A DNA stretch of 64,000 bases from Adenophora triphylla var. japonica (GCA_022495995.1 JAFEMH010000532.1:124001-188000), one strand, 5' to 3'. Counted from the stretch's first letter, positions 11,035 through 22,450 are shown. A program made the numbers and translations. The notes: a model not told the origin generated them from the letters alone.

Positions 11035-12573
11035 ATGCAATGAATGGATACCTAGGAGGTCATTCCGCGCCATCTCGCGCTTGTCCCTCGCCATTCTTTC
11101 CTTTCTTCCTCGTCCCCGGCGAGTCTTCTTTCGCTCCACGTGAACCAACTCTCGCGTCTCTCGCCCGAGATCCGGGGTCCTCCCCGTAGAGTCAAATAAT
11201 CCAGAGCTCTCGTGGCTTCATTCGCCCGTGCTTCGGCTCTGATCTCCTCCTCGCGAGTCCCGTAAAGAGGACCTCTCCCCGTCGCCGGTCAACTCTAGTC
11301 TCGTAGTCAAACAAAGCGTCTCCCGTCACATCCAAAGGGTCGACTGTGCTTCGCACTCCTAAGGCAATAGCTACTACGGCAACCGGGTCCTGCACCGCTA
11401 CACGCCCGCTTCTCCAAGACCACTTGGGACCGCCCAACACGCCGCTCATACCAAAGCCGTATACCGAGTCGTCAACACGACACTCTCCCGACGTCTAAGG
11501 AGTACCACAGAGGGAAAGCGGAATACTTCCATACCTCGTACAATACAAGAAGGCACCTGAGCCGCCATACAAAGAGGAGCTATCTCCGCAGAGCAAGGTC
11601 ATCCCACCAACAAAGGCTCCCGCTTCATCCCAAACCGCCGGAAACAAGCGACGGAATATAGAAGGAGGACCAAGACAAACTCGAACTCGACAACGTAGAC
11701 CCTTCCCGCAAGATCCTCCCGGTCTCAATCCTCCAGCCAAGCGCGAACCCACCGGATCTCGATGCGTACTAAGCCGTGCCATCCATCTCTCCTGTGCGGA
11801 TCGATCCATATCCAACACAAGAGGTCGCCGAGCAAATGACCACGGGCAACGACGTCTGAGCCCTTTCTGGCATGGCCTCGAAGTCTCTCTCGCAGCCTAC
11901 AAGGTGAGCAAAGCGGGCTTCCCTCTCATAAAACGATCCCTGGGCCGCTGACGGCCGATACCATGAAGAGTCTCCCCAAAGACCAACGGGACAATATCCT
12001 CTCCAGCTCGCAGCGTCCCTACCACATCTAGCAAAGCGCCATCACAAATGCCAAGGGAGCCGACTGTAAAGAGCGTCGCTATCGTACACAAGGCAAATAC
12101 ATCCCAAGAGACGCCACTCTCATCATCAACTATGAACCGCTCCTATAGCCGTAAATGTCGATATGACCCGAATCAAGGATCATGCCCCGCACTTCTTCCA
12201 ACGAAGTACGAAGAAAGTCCGCAAGCTTCACGCTCACAAAGAAGACCACCAACCAAAGGAAGCGAGATGGCCTCCACCTCCGGCCCTCCAATCAAAGCCC
12301 GAAAATCTTCAAAAGTGGGCACCATTTCATTATAGGAGAAACAAAGACACGTGCCTCCTAACATCCTGTAACTTCGCGGCAGCCCCGCAACAAATCCCAA
12401 TCAGAACCAACTCCTTAAAAGACCAAACCGAGCAAAGACGAAACCTTACCTCGAAAGCCCGTCTCTCGATGCCTCATACGGCGCCGCATCCACGTTTTCA
12501 ACCGCTCTAGGAAGTGTGCTTGCCTCTCCCGCGAAAGCCTCGGCAAAATTCTAGGGACATACGAAGAATCCAT
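11035..12573 (-). pseudogene. Antisense gene aORF1 of A1 (DUF7745-like), broken
   Basis: On the minus strand, ATG at 12573 opens a frame beginning M-D-S-S-Y-V-P-R-I-L-P-R-L. Further on, F-S-Y-N-E-M-V-P-T-F-E-D-F-R-A-L-I-G-G (about 12285-12345) is the hallmark of a plant repeat-associated family I know as DUF7745-like. The same protein is encoded antisense in A2, in C and, in better shape, in D. About 500 residues in the intact form. No catalytic motif is evident and the function is unknown. Here it is chopped into at least six frames. It lies between integrase and aORF2, transcribed opposite to the element, with its own upstream region carrying the LTR palindrome. Confidence 0.7.
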
Positions 12574-12691
12574 GGCAAAAATGGAGGTTCCTAGAGAAAA
12601 TGGGGAAGAAAGCTCGAAAATGGCCGCAAATGGGGAATGGGAGAAAGTCCAGACACCGGAAAACATTTAAGTCCTTCCCAAAAGCAAAGTT

Positions 12692-12735
12692 GGTCCGTAC
12701 GGACCTCTTTTGCATGTAGGTCTGTCCGTACGGAC
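12692..12735 (-). promoter_or_regulatory. LTR-type palindrome pair upstream of aORF1
   Basis: GGTCCGTACGGACC at 12692-12705 and GTCCGTACGGAC at 12724-12735 lie about 120-160 bp upstream of the aORF1 ATG. Both are followed on the plus strand by CTCTT..GCA or CTCTTGCA as in the LTRs. The sequence between ATG and palindromes is A/T-rich and could hold a minus-strand core promoter (TTAAAT near 12665). Confidence 0.7.
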
Positions 12736-13044
12736 CTCTTGCAATCGTAACCCATTTCCTCAAAGAACAAGATAACAAACACTCCCTCAAGAAACCTTGC
12801 TCCAAACAGCCCAAACACGGCCAAAGCCATTTCCGCAAACCAACACTACCCACAAACGCACTCTCACCACGTGGCATGTACAAAAAATAAAAATAATAAT
12901 AGCAACAATTTCTAGGACAATTCCCTGAATCACAAAAATAAATGACATTACATCTTAAAAATAAAATACCGTTTGCCATGCAAATACATGTGTTTTATTA
13001 CAGTACAAAATGTCCGTTGCTAAACAAAAAAAAAAAGAGAGAGG
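12736..13044. other. Spacer between antisense genes
   Basis: About 300 bases of A/T-rich sequence (ATTTCTAGGACAATTCC, CATGCAAATACATG and a poly-A run at 13027-13039). No supported gene. It should hold the 3' end of the aORF2 transcript; the A2 copy is nearly identical at 41290-41600. Confidence 0.5.
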
Positions 13045-14135
13045 AAATATGGAAAGAGGGAAAGCAAATGAATACTAATCGTGAGCCCTCGTCATCATCA
13101 TCTCGCCAAGATCCTCCAAAGAAAAATCGGGCATCCCAAATAACTCGCCCCGTCACATCCTCATCATCGGAATACCGAGCACCCGCCGAGGCTCCCACGA
13201 GAAGTAATCAAGGATCAAATCCGCGAAAGGGTCGAAGAAAGAAGGCTCGAGAATCCTCACTTCGAGCGGCATGCGGAGGTACGAACCGATAAAAGGGCCG
13301 CTTCCTCGAAGGCCCCGCAGCCTGTAAGACGCCCCGCATCCATGCTATGCGCGCCTCTCGAAGGTCCTCCCCGCTGCGGCCCTGCTCGGCTCTGGAGGAA
13401 CATCCACCGAATGCCTCAAGGCATCGGCTCATACGCCGGCATACGACGCGAAGACCTAAGCAAGACATCTTCGACGCCATCTTCTTAGCAAAGGATCTCA
13501 TCGCCACATAACGGCGAGCCGCCGCATATCGTAGGCTCTCCTGACTCCGCACAAGCAAACACCCAAAGAAACGCTCATCAAATGCAAATATACTCAACAA
13601 CAAAAAGAGAAAAACGCAGTAAAAGATGCCAAGATGGAAAAGAGTCAAGCACACTCACCGATCCGTCTCCACTTCAGTAGCAAGCAGAGCTCGCTCCTAA
13701 CGGCATGCATACCTCCTCTCGATCCGTCCCCACGGACATAAGTGAAATCCGGCCCCAGACGGAACCTTCGGGGAGCCTCGTGGCCAGCCTCTCTCTCCGC
13801 CACTACTCGCGCGTCCTCAACTTCCTCCTAACAAAGGTCTCGTACTCCTCACCAAACAAAATAAACTCCTCGGCACCCACACCGCCAAGGTACTCTCTCA
13901 AAATCAAGCACATCCATATCCCCGGAGTCAAACATCCCAAACGGAGGATCCCTGAGCCACGGGAAGCACACCCGGCCATGCCGCTGTAAGACTCGCTTCC
14001 CGCATACATGGCGCCGCAAGTCAAGCCCCAGATCTTCCGCCGCGCTGCCACTCGGAGCTCCTCAAACTCATCACCTCATACCGAGCCCACGGGAACAAGA
14101 CGAAACCCTCACGGCTATCTCAAGCCTCCAAACGC
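13045..14135 (-). pseudogene. Antisense gene aORF2 of A1, 5' half deleted
   Basis: Minus-strand frames (13208-13654, 13803-14051) match the last two exons of the PMD-type gene in A2 (42109-41637 and 42860-42219), including Y-L-G-G-V-G-A-E-E-F-I-L-F-G-E-E-Y (about 13850-13900). Relative to A2 the first exons, which carry the plant mobile domain, are absent: A1 jumps at about 14130 from a position equal to A2 42715 to one equal to A2 45535. Plant mobile domain proteins are related to host MAIN/MAIL proteins and occur as extra genes in Tat elements. With the domain exons and promoter gone, this copy cannot make the protein. Confidence 0.65.
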
Positions 14136-14250
14136 CAACGACAACTCAACCACCGAAAGTCCAAGTCATCTTCCCAATGTAAAAGTGGCCTCCCTGCAGG
14201 TCAGCGCATCCTCAGCATCAAGCACCTGCAAGCCGCAGAAGCTCCGAACC
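14136..14250 (+). other. Deletion junction region of A1
   Basis: AACGACAACTCAACCACC at about 14128 onward matches A2 45535, directly after sequence matching A2 42715. About 2.8 kb present in A2, including aORF2 exons 1-2, its first intron, promoter palindromes and one tandem array, is missing here. Confidence 0.7.
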
Positions 14251-15300
14251 TAGCCCACTTCAACGGCAACGCAAGCACGGCAGCCGACGTAAGCCCGAAC
14301 TTCAGCCCACTCTCAACGGTAACTGCAGAATTAGCACCTAGCCAACAGAAGCTCAACCTAGCCCACTTTCAACGGCAACGCAAGCACGCAACAGCCAAAT
14401 GTAAGCTCGAACCCAGCCCACTTCAACGGCAACGCAAGCACCTAAGCAGCCGCCAGAAGCCCGAACTCTAGCTCTACTTCAACGGCAACGCAAGCACCTG
14501 CCGCCGTGAAGCCCGAACCTAGCCCACTTCAACGGCAACGCAAGCACCTAAGCAGCCACAGAAGCCCGAACCTAGCCCACTTCAACGGCAACGCAAGCAC
14601 CGGCAGCCAAATAGCCGTAAGCTCCGAACCTAGCCTACTTCAACGGCAACGCAAGCACTATGGGCCAAAGTGGAAGCTCCGAACCTAGCCACTTCAACGG
14701 CAACGCAAGCACTCTAGCCAGCGAAGCTCCGAACCCAGCCCACTTCAACGGGCAACGCAAGCACCTGGCAAGCTCCGTAAGCTCCAACCTAGCCCTACTT
14801 CAACGGCAACGCAAGCACGGCAAAGCCAGCTGTAAGCCCGAACCTAGCCCACTTCAACGGCAACGCAAGCACCGGCAACAGCCATGTAAGCTCCGAACCT
14901 AGCCCACTTCAACGGCAACGCAAGCACCTAGCCGTTGTAAGCCCGAACCTAGCCTACTTCAACGGCAACGCAAGCACCGGCAACAGCGTAAGCCCGAACC
15001 TAGCCCACTTCAACGGCAACGCAAGCACCTGGCACAAGGTAAGCTCCGAACCTAGCCTACTTCAACGGCAACGCAAGCACCTGGCCAACTGTAAGCCCGA
15101 ACCTAGCCCACTTCAACGGCAACGCAAGCACCTGCACAACAGAAGCTCCGAACCTAGCCTTACTTCAACGGCAACGCAGGCACCGGCAGCCAAGCCGTAA
15201 GCTCCGAACCTAGCCTACTTCAACGGTAACGCAAGCACCTAGCCAATGTAAGCCCGAACCTAGCCTACTTCAACGCAACGCAAGCACCGGCCATCAAAGT
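14250..15300 (+). repeat. Tandem array, about 52 bp unit
   Basis: About 19 copies of a unit built on CACTTCAACGGCAACGCAAG followed by CACCGGCAGCC-like and GTAAGCTCCGAACCTAG blocks, spacing 49-60 bp. The related array in A2 (44940-45440) has the same CTTCAACGGCAA core but other flanking blocks. Open frames inside the array are by-products of the repeats. Confidence 0.9.
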
Positions 15301-15689
15301 AAGCCCGAGCTCCTCCTCAAGAAGTCAGTGGAAGTCATGCAAGACCGCATACCCTCAAGACGACCATCATTCTCGCCACTCCACGGCAAAACAAACACGC
15401 GAAGGAGCCAACACCTCCGAGTACAAGTCCCAAGGCACGAAGCGCTCCCAAAACGCCAAATGATGAAGCAATCATCGGCCATCATCTCGCCACTTCAACG
15501 GCAAAGACAAGCACCCCAGTCATCGTAAGTCCGACCTTCTACATCAACATGCAAAACACAAATGGCACTCAACCGCCGCGATGACGATTCAAGTCTCACA
15601 CCTATTCTCCGCCCCTAAGGCCTTAAACCACCCGATTAGGAAAATCGTATCCTTGACGCCACCACGCCTCACACCGTGACGCCATCACC
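15301..15689 (+). other. Spacer between A1 3' arrays
   Basis: Single-copy relative to the arrays, with degenerate leftovers of the 52-bp unit (CCACTTCAACGGCAAAGACA near 15489) and a block CACCCGATTAGGAAAATCGT shared with A2 at 46327. No gene seen. Confidence 0.55.
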
Positions 15690-16535
15690 TTATCACCGCT
15701 ATGCACCCAGACGCCACCACGATCACCGACCCTATACACCCTGACGCCACCACGTCCTTATCACCGACCTATACGGCCACCAGACGCCACCACGCTCTTA
15801 TCACCGACCTATACGGCCACCCAGACGCCACCACGCCCTTATCACCGACCTATACGGCCACCCAGACGCCACCACGCTCCTTATCACCGACCTATACGGC
15901 CACCCAGACGCCACCACGTCCTTATCACCGACCTATACGGGCCACCCAGACGCCACCACGTCCTTATCACCGACTCCATACTGGCCACCCGTGACGCCAC
16001 CACGCCCTTATCACCGACCTATACGGTCACCCAGACGCCACCACGTCCTTATCACCGACCTATACGGCCACCCGTGACGCCACCACGTCCTTATCACCGA
16101 CCTATACGGCCACCCAGACGCCACCACGCTCCTTATCACCGACCTATACGGCCACCCAGACGCCACCACGTCCCTATCACCGACCTATACGGTCACCCAG
16201 ACGCCACCACGTCCTTATCACCGACTCTATACGGCCACCCAGACGCCACCACGTCCTTATCACCGACCTATACGGCCACCCAGACGCCACCACGTCCTTA
16301 TCACCGACCTATACGATGGTCACCCAGGGGCGCCACCACGCCCTACCACCGACCTATACGGCCACCCAGACGCCACCACGTCCTTATCACCGACCTATAC
16401 GGCCACCAGACGCCACCACGTCCTTATCACCAACCTATACGGCCACCCAGACGCCACCACGTCCCTATCACCGACCTATAGGCCACCCAGACACCACCAC
16501 GTCTCACCACCGACCTCGGCGGTCACACAACACCT
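15690..16535 (+). repeat. Tandem array, 41 bp unit
   Basis: About 20 copies of a 41-bp unit whose blocks are ACGCCACCACGTCCTTATCA, CCGACCTATACGGCCACCCA and a final G. The homologous array in A2 (46360-47035) has ACGCCGCCACGTCC and CTATGCGGTCACCCGGG. Because 41 is not a multiple of three, frames read through it in all phases; the long ORFs here are not genes. Confidence 0.92.
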
Positions 16536-16786
16536 GTGGCACCACCACGCCCGCATTCACGTAACACTCACCCCACACCCGAACTACGACTGTGCTTGAT
16601 TCCCGCTGTGGATACGTAGGAATCCTATCACAGGTCCACCTATCACCTAAACGGTCACCCAAAAGGACACCACCACGTCCTCACTTTCACCCTCACGGCC
16701 ACTTCCTCTCCCAAAGACGCGATCCAGACAGACCCTTATCTTATCGGCGACCCCACTTCTTTCATAAGTGACGTCGTCGAGGGGCT
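16536..16786 (+). other. 3' end of A1 with conserved hairpin and PPT
   Basis: CTTGATTCCCGC..GGATACGTAGGAATCC at about 16595-16627 can pair GATTCC with GGAATC; the same block sits before the 3' LTR in A2, C and D. Further on, CTTCTTTCATAAGTGACGTC and GAGGGGCTT lead into the LTR; the GAGGGGCTT is the purine-rich primer for plus-strand synthesis. Confidence 0.7.
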
Positions 16787-18251
16787 TCGTAAGTACCCCA
16801 ACTGGATCACTCCCTTTCAAACACACGGGAAACACCGCAGACTCATCCACGCAGCCTCGTAGACCTCTCTCACTCAAAACCCTCTCAAAACCCTCTCAAA
16901 CCCCCAACCAAACCAAGGGAGGAGCCTTTCTGGGATAAAAGGGACAAAGGACCTTTGGGAATTTTCAGAAATCGAAAAGCAATTAAGGTCCGTACGGACC
17001 TCTTTGTTTCAATGATTACTAAATCCCCTTAAAGTCCACAATATTCCTCAAATCCGGAGAAATGATGACTTCCATGCAGAGTTGGTCCGTACGGACCTCT
17101 TGCATGCAAGATGGTCCGTACGGACCTTATTGCTCAGTGGAACATCATCATTCCCAAATATTCTCCATCATTGCATTCCTCAAATCGAGGAAATCCAAAA
17201 TTCTCGATAACCAAGAAGGTCCGTACGGACCTCTTGCTCCGAAATTTTTACTATAAATAGAGGGCTCCCCCTCCTCATTTTTCACACCTCCCACTTCTCT
17301 CTTCCTCCCTAAGCCTTCCGGCTCCCCTTCTAAGACCTTTTCGAGGCATTCCCGCCCTTCGATCCTTCCGAGGCCTTCCGAGCCCCCTCGAGGTGCTCCG
17401 GCCTCTCCGAGCGCTCCCGAGATGCTCCCGCGCTGCCCCGAGGCACTCTCGAGGTACTCGAGGCCCCTCGTGGTACTCCGAGGCCTCGCTCGGTCTTTCC
17501 CACGGTGTCCCGGCTCTTTCCGAGTCAAACCGGCGATCCCAAACCTTGCCGAACCTCTCGCCCGAATCCAACCAACGATTCCAACGCACGCCGAACCTCT
17601 CGCCCGAGTGATCCCGACGATCCCCACGCACGCCGAACCTCTCGCCCGAACGCAGCCTTACAACCTCAACTCACGCCGAAACTCTGTCCGCGGACAACCG
17701 GCATCCCCGAAGCAATCCGAACGCTACTCCGACCTCAAACACTATTCCCCGCGAAGACAGACACGAACCAACATTGGTAAGGCTTCCTTCCTATTCTATT
17801 TCAATACATTTCAATACAATGTAGACATCCGATACAAAGATGCATTTTTAAAAGCACACACACACACACAACATTTAAAGGATATTAGGGGTATCCGAAA
17901 GACTCGTTTTTACGAGGCTACTCTGTGAGCTCTAATATTCTAATATTCTCTTCCCGAGGAGTCATCTGACCTCCGAACTCAAAATCTCATCACACAAAAA
18001 ACAGTTTAAAATTTATCTTTAAACTGATGCCCTTTTTCAATGTTTTGGGCTTAATAAAAACGGCGTGGCGACTCTACAAAATGCGAAAGCAAAACGGCGA
18101 GACACCTCCAACCCGCAAACGCTAAAACGGAATAAGCCAGATGCCGGGGCGCGATTGTGCTGCCTCTCGGATCCGGGCGACTTCCCGAACAGCGACGAAT
18201 TGCGAGATGCACGGGGCCCCCCGCGCGCGAGCCGGATCCCGGGTAATTTCA
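16787..18251 (+). repeat. 3' LTR of element A1
   Basis: Starts TCGTAAGTACCCC, an altered TG end, and finishes CCCGGGTAATTTCA. Palindromes at 16987-17000, 17084-17097, 17113-17126 and 17218-17231; TATA box at 17252-17259; TGGCGACTCT at 18066-18075. It carries an extra GC-rich block near its end (18120-18240) also seen in the A2 5' LTR but not in the A1 5' LTR, so the two LTRs of A1 are not simple copies of each other. Confidence 0.9.
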
Positions 18252-18345
18252 CTCATGCACCATTGAAGAGTGATGAATGAAAAGGGTGACCAATGTGGTC
18301 GGATGGCTGGACCTTTATGAAAGGCTACCTACGTATCCCGGAGGA
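18252..18345 (-). mobile_element. Inverted scrap of a Tat 3' untranslated end
   Basis: Read on the minus strand it contains CGGCTTGATTCCTCCGGGAT and ACGTAGG followed by GGTCCAGCCATCCGACC, matching the block that precedes the 3' LTRs (compare 50480-50560). It fits the continuation of the inverted family-B element whose LTR lies at 1-911, with some sequence lost at the A1 insertion. Confidence 0.55.
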
Positions 18346-18596
18346 ATCAAGCCGCATCCCTAGACCATGCTGCCTCGTCACCCTCTCCCTAAATAGTAGA
18401 CATCGTAGGTGAGTCCCCGCAAGATACACCTCTGCCCCATCCAGCGATCAGCACCACCCAGCTGATAGACCTCAAACCGATCCCAAGGGTAAAAATTAAC
18501 CCTATCACTGGTCTCCGCCATCAAAAATGGTACCATGTCATTGTACCTCATCTTCCTCCTAGTCCTGCCATTCAGATCGAAATATGAGAAGACCAT
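18346..18596 (-). pseudogene. Fragment of antisense PMD gene (aORF2)
   Basis: This piece repeats 29793-29990 of element C in the same orientation, from CATCCCTAGACCATGCTGCC onward. The minus-strand frame gives M-V-P-F-L-M-A-E-T-S-D-R-V-N-F-Y-P-W-D-R-F-E-V, the third-exon segment of aORF2. Where the C copy has a stop codon after R-W-T-S, this fragment reads on through R-W-M-G-Q-R-C-I-L-R-G-L, so it comes from a less damaged copy. It joins directly to the left end of the C gag region, marking a rearrangement breakpoint. Confidence 0.75.
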
Positions 18597-20117
18597 TTAC
18601 ACAAGATGGCTAGAGCACTCAAGAAGGATTGAACAAGAGAGCTTTAGACGGGCACCCGTATTAGGGCTTATTAGCAAAGAGGCTGAAGCACACCTCGAGC
18701 TAGTACACTTCTGCAAAATGGTTTTGGGAGAAGCCGAGTACAGTCCTGATAACAGTGAAGGTGAGGGATCAGATGAGGAGGATCGCTTTCATATCCTGCC
18801 TGGAGTCAAATATGTACCGCCACCTCTCACTCTATCCCCCGCAGTTCCTGGGAGGAAAAGCCGAGTCGCAATTGCCACTCCCAGCATTGGGGGCCTATGA
18901 CAACTTCTGTAGTTGCACGCACCCATCCTCCCCTAATAGATATGATCGGCGCTCTCTCTTAACCGAAGTTCGGATATATGGGATGATGATGATTCTGATG
19001 ATAGTGATGATGACGAGAGTGAAGAATCAACTGAGGCCCAAGACCCAGAATTAGCTTGGAACGATCACGCCGAAAATGGCCGCATGGGTGCCAGGCACAA
19101 TGGGTGGTTGTCGGCCAGTGACGACGAAGAGCCGCCGGAAAATGCGGATGAGGAATCAATGGAAACTGACCCCTATGAGGAGCCTTTCTCAATATGCAAC
19201 TGTGGTCAATGCCCAAACACGTCGGAGGATGAGGAGCAACAGAGCCCATCTGAAGAGGAATATGGATCTGAAATCCTGTAGCACAACGTCCCCTATGAAA
19301 ATTAGTAGGCGAATGGAGAAATTTCATTGAAGCACTAATCGAAAAGGCAGGCTTTCAGCCTCCAGCGGACAATGAGTTTGTGAACGTCATTGGATCCCTT
19401 TCTTCCTCCCCTAGGATGGACGGCATCACTGCTATAAGAGTCACTACTGAACCTCTCGAGCACACTGAGTGCCTGGAATCGCTAAAAAGGGTTATGGATC
19501 TGGAAGCCACTCCAGTTGCATTCATACCCATGGACCCACATGATGCCTTTTTAGTAGCCCCAATACCTAGAAACGGACCCCGAGAACTCCTCATTTGGAC
19601 TCAGGTGTTACGAGCCGCCGCTTTGGGCCATGCGGACGGGCACTGTCAATCCTTCACTTGTGGTTGCTCATCCTGCAAAAACGAGAGGAAAATGGTGTAC
19701 GATGAGATGGAAGCCGACAGTCGGAAAATTGAGGAAACTTCAGGGGTTGACCACGTAACCGAAGACATGAAAGCCATGGATTTTTTTGAGGCTGAATATG
19801 TAGATGTCGTGGAGTTCAACACTACTTACCATACTTTGGGGAAAGGATTCTCGAGCATCCGATCTAAGAAGATAGTTGAAAATCTGTTAGAGAAAGGAAG
19901 ACTGGCTCCTATCCTCCCCAATGAGAAAGTAACCATTGTCAGATCAAGCCTGCCCGAAGGCAAAGTAACAATCCTCGTCAGGATTACCAAGGAAGAAGTC
20001 ACTTTTCCCAAATGTATCTCAGCTTTGAGAGAGGTTCTGGACACCGGCATGATACCTGATGCACCTCCCATAGAGAACGCCATAATTATATCTAGCGCTG
20101 AGTATTATAAAAGGTAG
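18597..20117 (+). pseudogene. gag: Gag-like upstream region of element C
   Basis: Three frames in a row: 18535-18900 with Y-T-R-W-L-E-H-S-R-R-I-E-Q; an acidic segment 18970-19281 rich in Asp, Glu and Ser with the cysteine motif C-N-C-G-Q-C; and 19380-20117 (245 residues, intact) with a second motif C-G-C-S-S-C-K. By position, 5' of the protease, it should be Gag or an Ogre-type extra upstream product, but I recognise no capsid motif and do not assign a domain. Stops and frame changes separate the pieces. The left end is joined to an aORF2 fragment, so the true start is lost. Confidence 0.5.
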
Positions 20118-20464
20118 TCGAGACTGCTGCATAAAGTTGAAAACGAAAGGAAAAGCCACCAAGCCCTTGAGGCAATAGTTCCTGCTGCATGCTAACCGTG
20201 GGCCAGCTCAAGCAGGCATGGGACAATGCAGACCCTGATCAGGATGAATCGAAAGATGCCCTAGCTCTGTGGGCCATCCAAGGAACAACGGCGCAACCCC
20301 AGGTTCAGAAACGCGTAACTTGGGAAGCAATCCGGAAGGTTGCCCAGTCATAAACCAGTAATACTCAATATCCCCAAGCTTAGCCCCTAACCATTGCTAA
20401 GTTCAGGGAAACTTGCAACAAAATCAGTCAGAACTGGTGGCCAATTGCTAAGCAAGCTCCTCTG

Positions 20465-21310
20465 TTGACCTTAACAGCATTAAAAGGATCCTGTAAAGAG
20501 GCGACAGATAAGCCAGAGGGAGAAGTGAACCTGTTGACCAGATTCGGGCAGATCCATCAGGGTAATCCCAAGACAGATAAGAAGTCAGAGAATCAAGCAC
20601 CCAGGGAGAACCGTAACCCCTATGCCAAGACAGCTGAAACTCCTGACCCCGAGAAACAGGATCATGTGCTCACTCAGTTGAAACAGACTCAAGCCAACAT
20701 CTCTCTGTGGTCCTTACTCACCTCATCTTTTCCCCACAAGCTGAAATTGGAGGAAATTCTGGCTCGCACACTGGTCCCTATTGATACTACCCCTGACAAC
20801 GTGGTGCAACTAATTGGGAACATCCACTACGGGAACATAGTCACCTTCACAGACCTAGATCTCCCCCAGTTCAGAGCCGATCATAATGAACCCCTTTTCA
20901 TCACGATTTAGCTAGATGAACGGCGCCTCCCTCGGGTCTTGGTTGACAATGGGTCCGGAATGAACATCCTTCCAGCAAAGATCATGAGCCTGCTCGACAT
21001 CAAGCCCACAGATCTGAAGCCTTCCTCCCTCACAGTCAAGGCCTATGACTCAATGTCTCGTATAGTACTTGGGGCTGCTTCTTTAAATCTGTTGTTCGGC
21101 AAGAAAATGATACCCTTAAAATTCCAAGTCATTGATATCCCAATCACCTTTAATGCTCTGTTGGGAAGACCTTGGCTGTACCAAGTCAATGGGGTCGCTT
21201 CGAGCCTTCATCAGTGTGTAAAGTTCATTTCAGATGGGGATCTAACAACCATTTATGGAGAACTAGTAACTTTGGAAGGCACTGACACGGGTGGAATACT
21301 TATCCTGTAG
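20465..21310 (+). pseudogene. pro: Aspartic protease of element C, one stop
   Basis: The linker L-T-Q-L-K-Q-T-Q-A-N-I-S-L-W-S-L-L is typical of Tat Gag-Pol just before the protease. The protease core runs from 20939: L-V-D-N-G-S-G-M-N-I-L-P holds the catalytic Asp in the DNGS form, and L-L-G-R-P-W-L then L-H-Q-C-V-K-F mark the C-terminal part. A TAG at 20909 separates linker from core, in the short segment L-D-E-R-R-L-P-R-V just before the active site. The core itself (124 residues) is uninterrupted. It would process Gag-Pol. Confidence 0.85.
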
Positions 21311-22450
21311 ATCAAACATGATGAAGATGGTTTTATGCTGACTGGCTTCACAGTCGAGTCTCCTAAAGCCCAAGTTTGCAACGTGGATCTGACTGTCACC
21401 CGGGACAAGATCCCTCCTGTTATGAGGATGATGAGATAGATGAATTACCTATCTGGTCTAGGTCTCGGGAAACGCCTACAAGGGACTCACAAGGTCATTG
21501 AGGTGAAGGAACAGAAAAACTCGCCATGGTCTGGGATATGAGGCAACTTCAGAGGAGATTGCAAAAGAGAAAGAAACTGCTCGAAAAAGAAAGGAAGCTG
21601 CTGCAAAAAAGGTCCCTTTCAACGGCCCTAAATCTCCCCCTTTTAGTCTTGACATCACTGACTACTTCATAAAGGGCGCTCCATAGCTAGATAATGCCAC
21701 AGTCAAAGAGCCCACTCCTACAGAAGGCTGGCTGAAACTACAGGAGAACCTCAGTAAGTTCAGGGGAACTAGAGCCAACCCCATCCGAAGAATGTTTCTC
21801 AATCTACCCAAGATACCAGGGGCTACTACCACCATGAAGAGCAAGTACACTTTCAAAGGGGTGCCAGAGCTGGTACAGCAGTTTGAGAAGCTCAACAAAG
21901 TCATCCCGACTGTCGAGGAGGCCACAAAAGCTGAGTTTGAACTGGTCATGCCAAAGGCCAAGACTCCAGAATTCTCCCTAGATGAATGGGATGGTCCCAT
22001 CATGCAGCAGATGTTTGGGGAAGAAGTGCACATTCCAGACCTGATCGACATAGGTTCAGTGGAAGAAATGATCACAGTAATTGAAGCAGGAGGACAGAAG
22101 CCGTTAGATCCCCGAGCCATGGTCATGCAGTCTACCATGCCCTTGAAGAATTGGGAAACTCTCTCCGGTCCGTCCATGAGCAAAGAGGAAATGGTCACGA
22201 GCTTGGATTGGTCCCCCGTCCCCTTGTGTCCACCTACTTCAAGTCCTCTGAGTCTTTTGTCGTCGAATTCGAGTCCCTAGAGTTGAGGTTTTGACTCGTG
22301 TGAATCTGGGAACTGCAGAAGAGCCTAAAGAGACGCATATTGGCAGTTTCTTCGACGGGCAGCAACTCTGACTGAACTACTCAGGGAATTTGTGGACGTG
22401 TTTGCATGGTCTTACAAGGATATGCCCGGCCTCGATCCCTCCATAGTGGA
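21311..22450 (+). pseudogene. G-patch and linker between protease and RT (C)
   Basis: At about 21448-21480 the frame reads Y-L-S-G-L-G-L-G-K-R-L-Q-G, a glycine-rich G-patch-like motif that Tat elements carry after the protease. A K/E/A-rich stretch follows (21540-21620), then the 162-residue frame 21792-22280 and the pre-RT motif F-V-D-V-F-A-W-S-Y-K-D-M-P-G-L-D (about 22390-22437). Several stops (TAG at 21308 and 21437, TAG near 21686) break the reading. G-patches usually contact RNA or RNA helicases; the role in retroelements is not settled. Confidence 0.65.

Larger units (their letters stand above)
2649..18251 (+). mobile_element. Tat/Ogre-lineage Ty3/gypsy element A1
   Basis: Two LTRs (2649-4045 and 16787-18251) in direct orientation flank an internal region of about 12.7 kb. 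Order inside: tRNA-Arg-type PBS, leader, gag, protease, a 1.1-kb spacer lacking recognisable RT or RNase H, integrase, two antisense genes, two tandem-repeat arrays, and a purine-rich end before the 3' LTR. Antisense genes, a tRNA-Arg primer and large size are characters of the Tat lineage. No target-site duplication is visible (GTGAG before 912, GCTAC before 2649, CTCAT after 18251). All frames are disrupted. A near-homologous copy, A2, lies at 31052-48707. Confidence 0.9.

Noticed and set aside
14250..15300. CRISPR-like array
   Set aside because: Repeats are contiguous and degenerate with no unique spacers of constant length; this is eukaryotic retrotransposon DNA.
16074..16481. 135-residue open frame in A1 3' region
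   Set aside because: Translation of the 41-bp tandem array; no counterpart at equal phase in A2.
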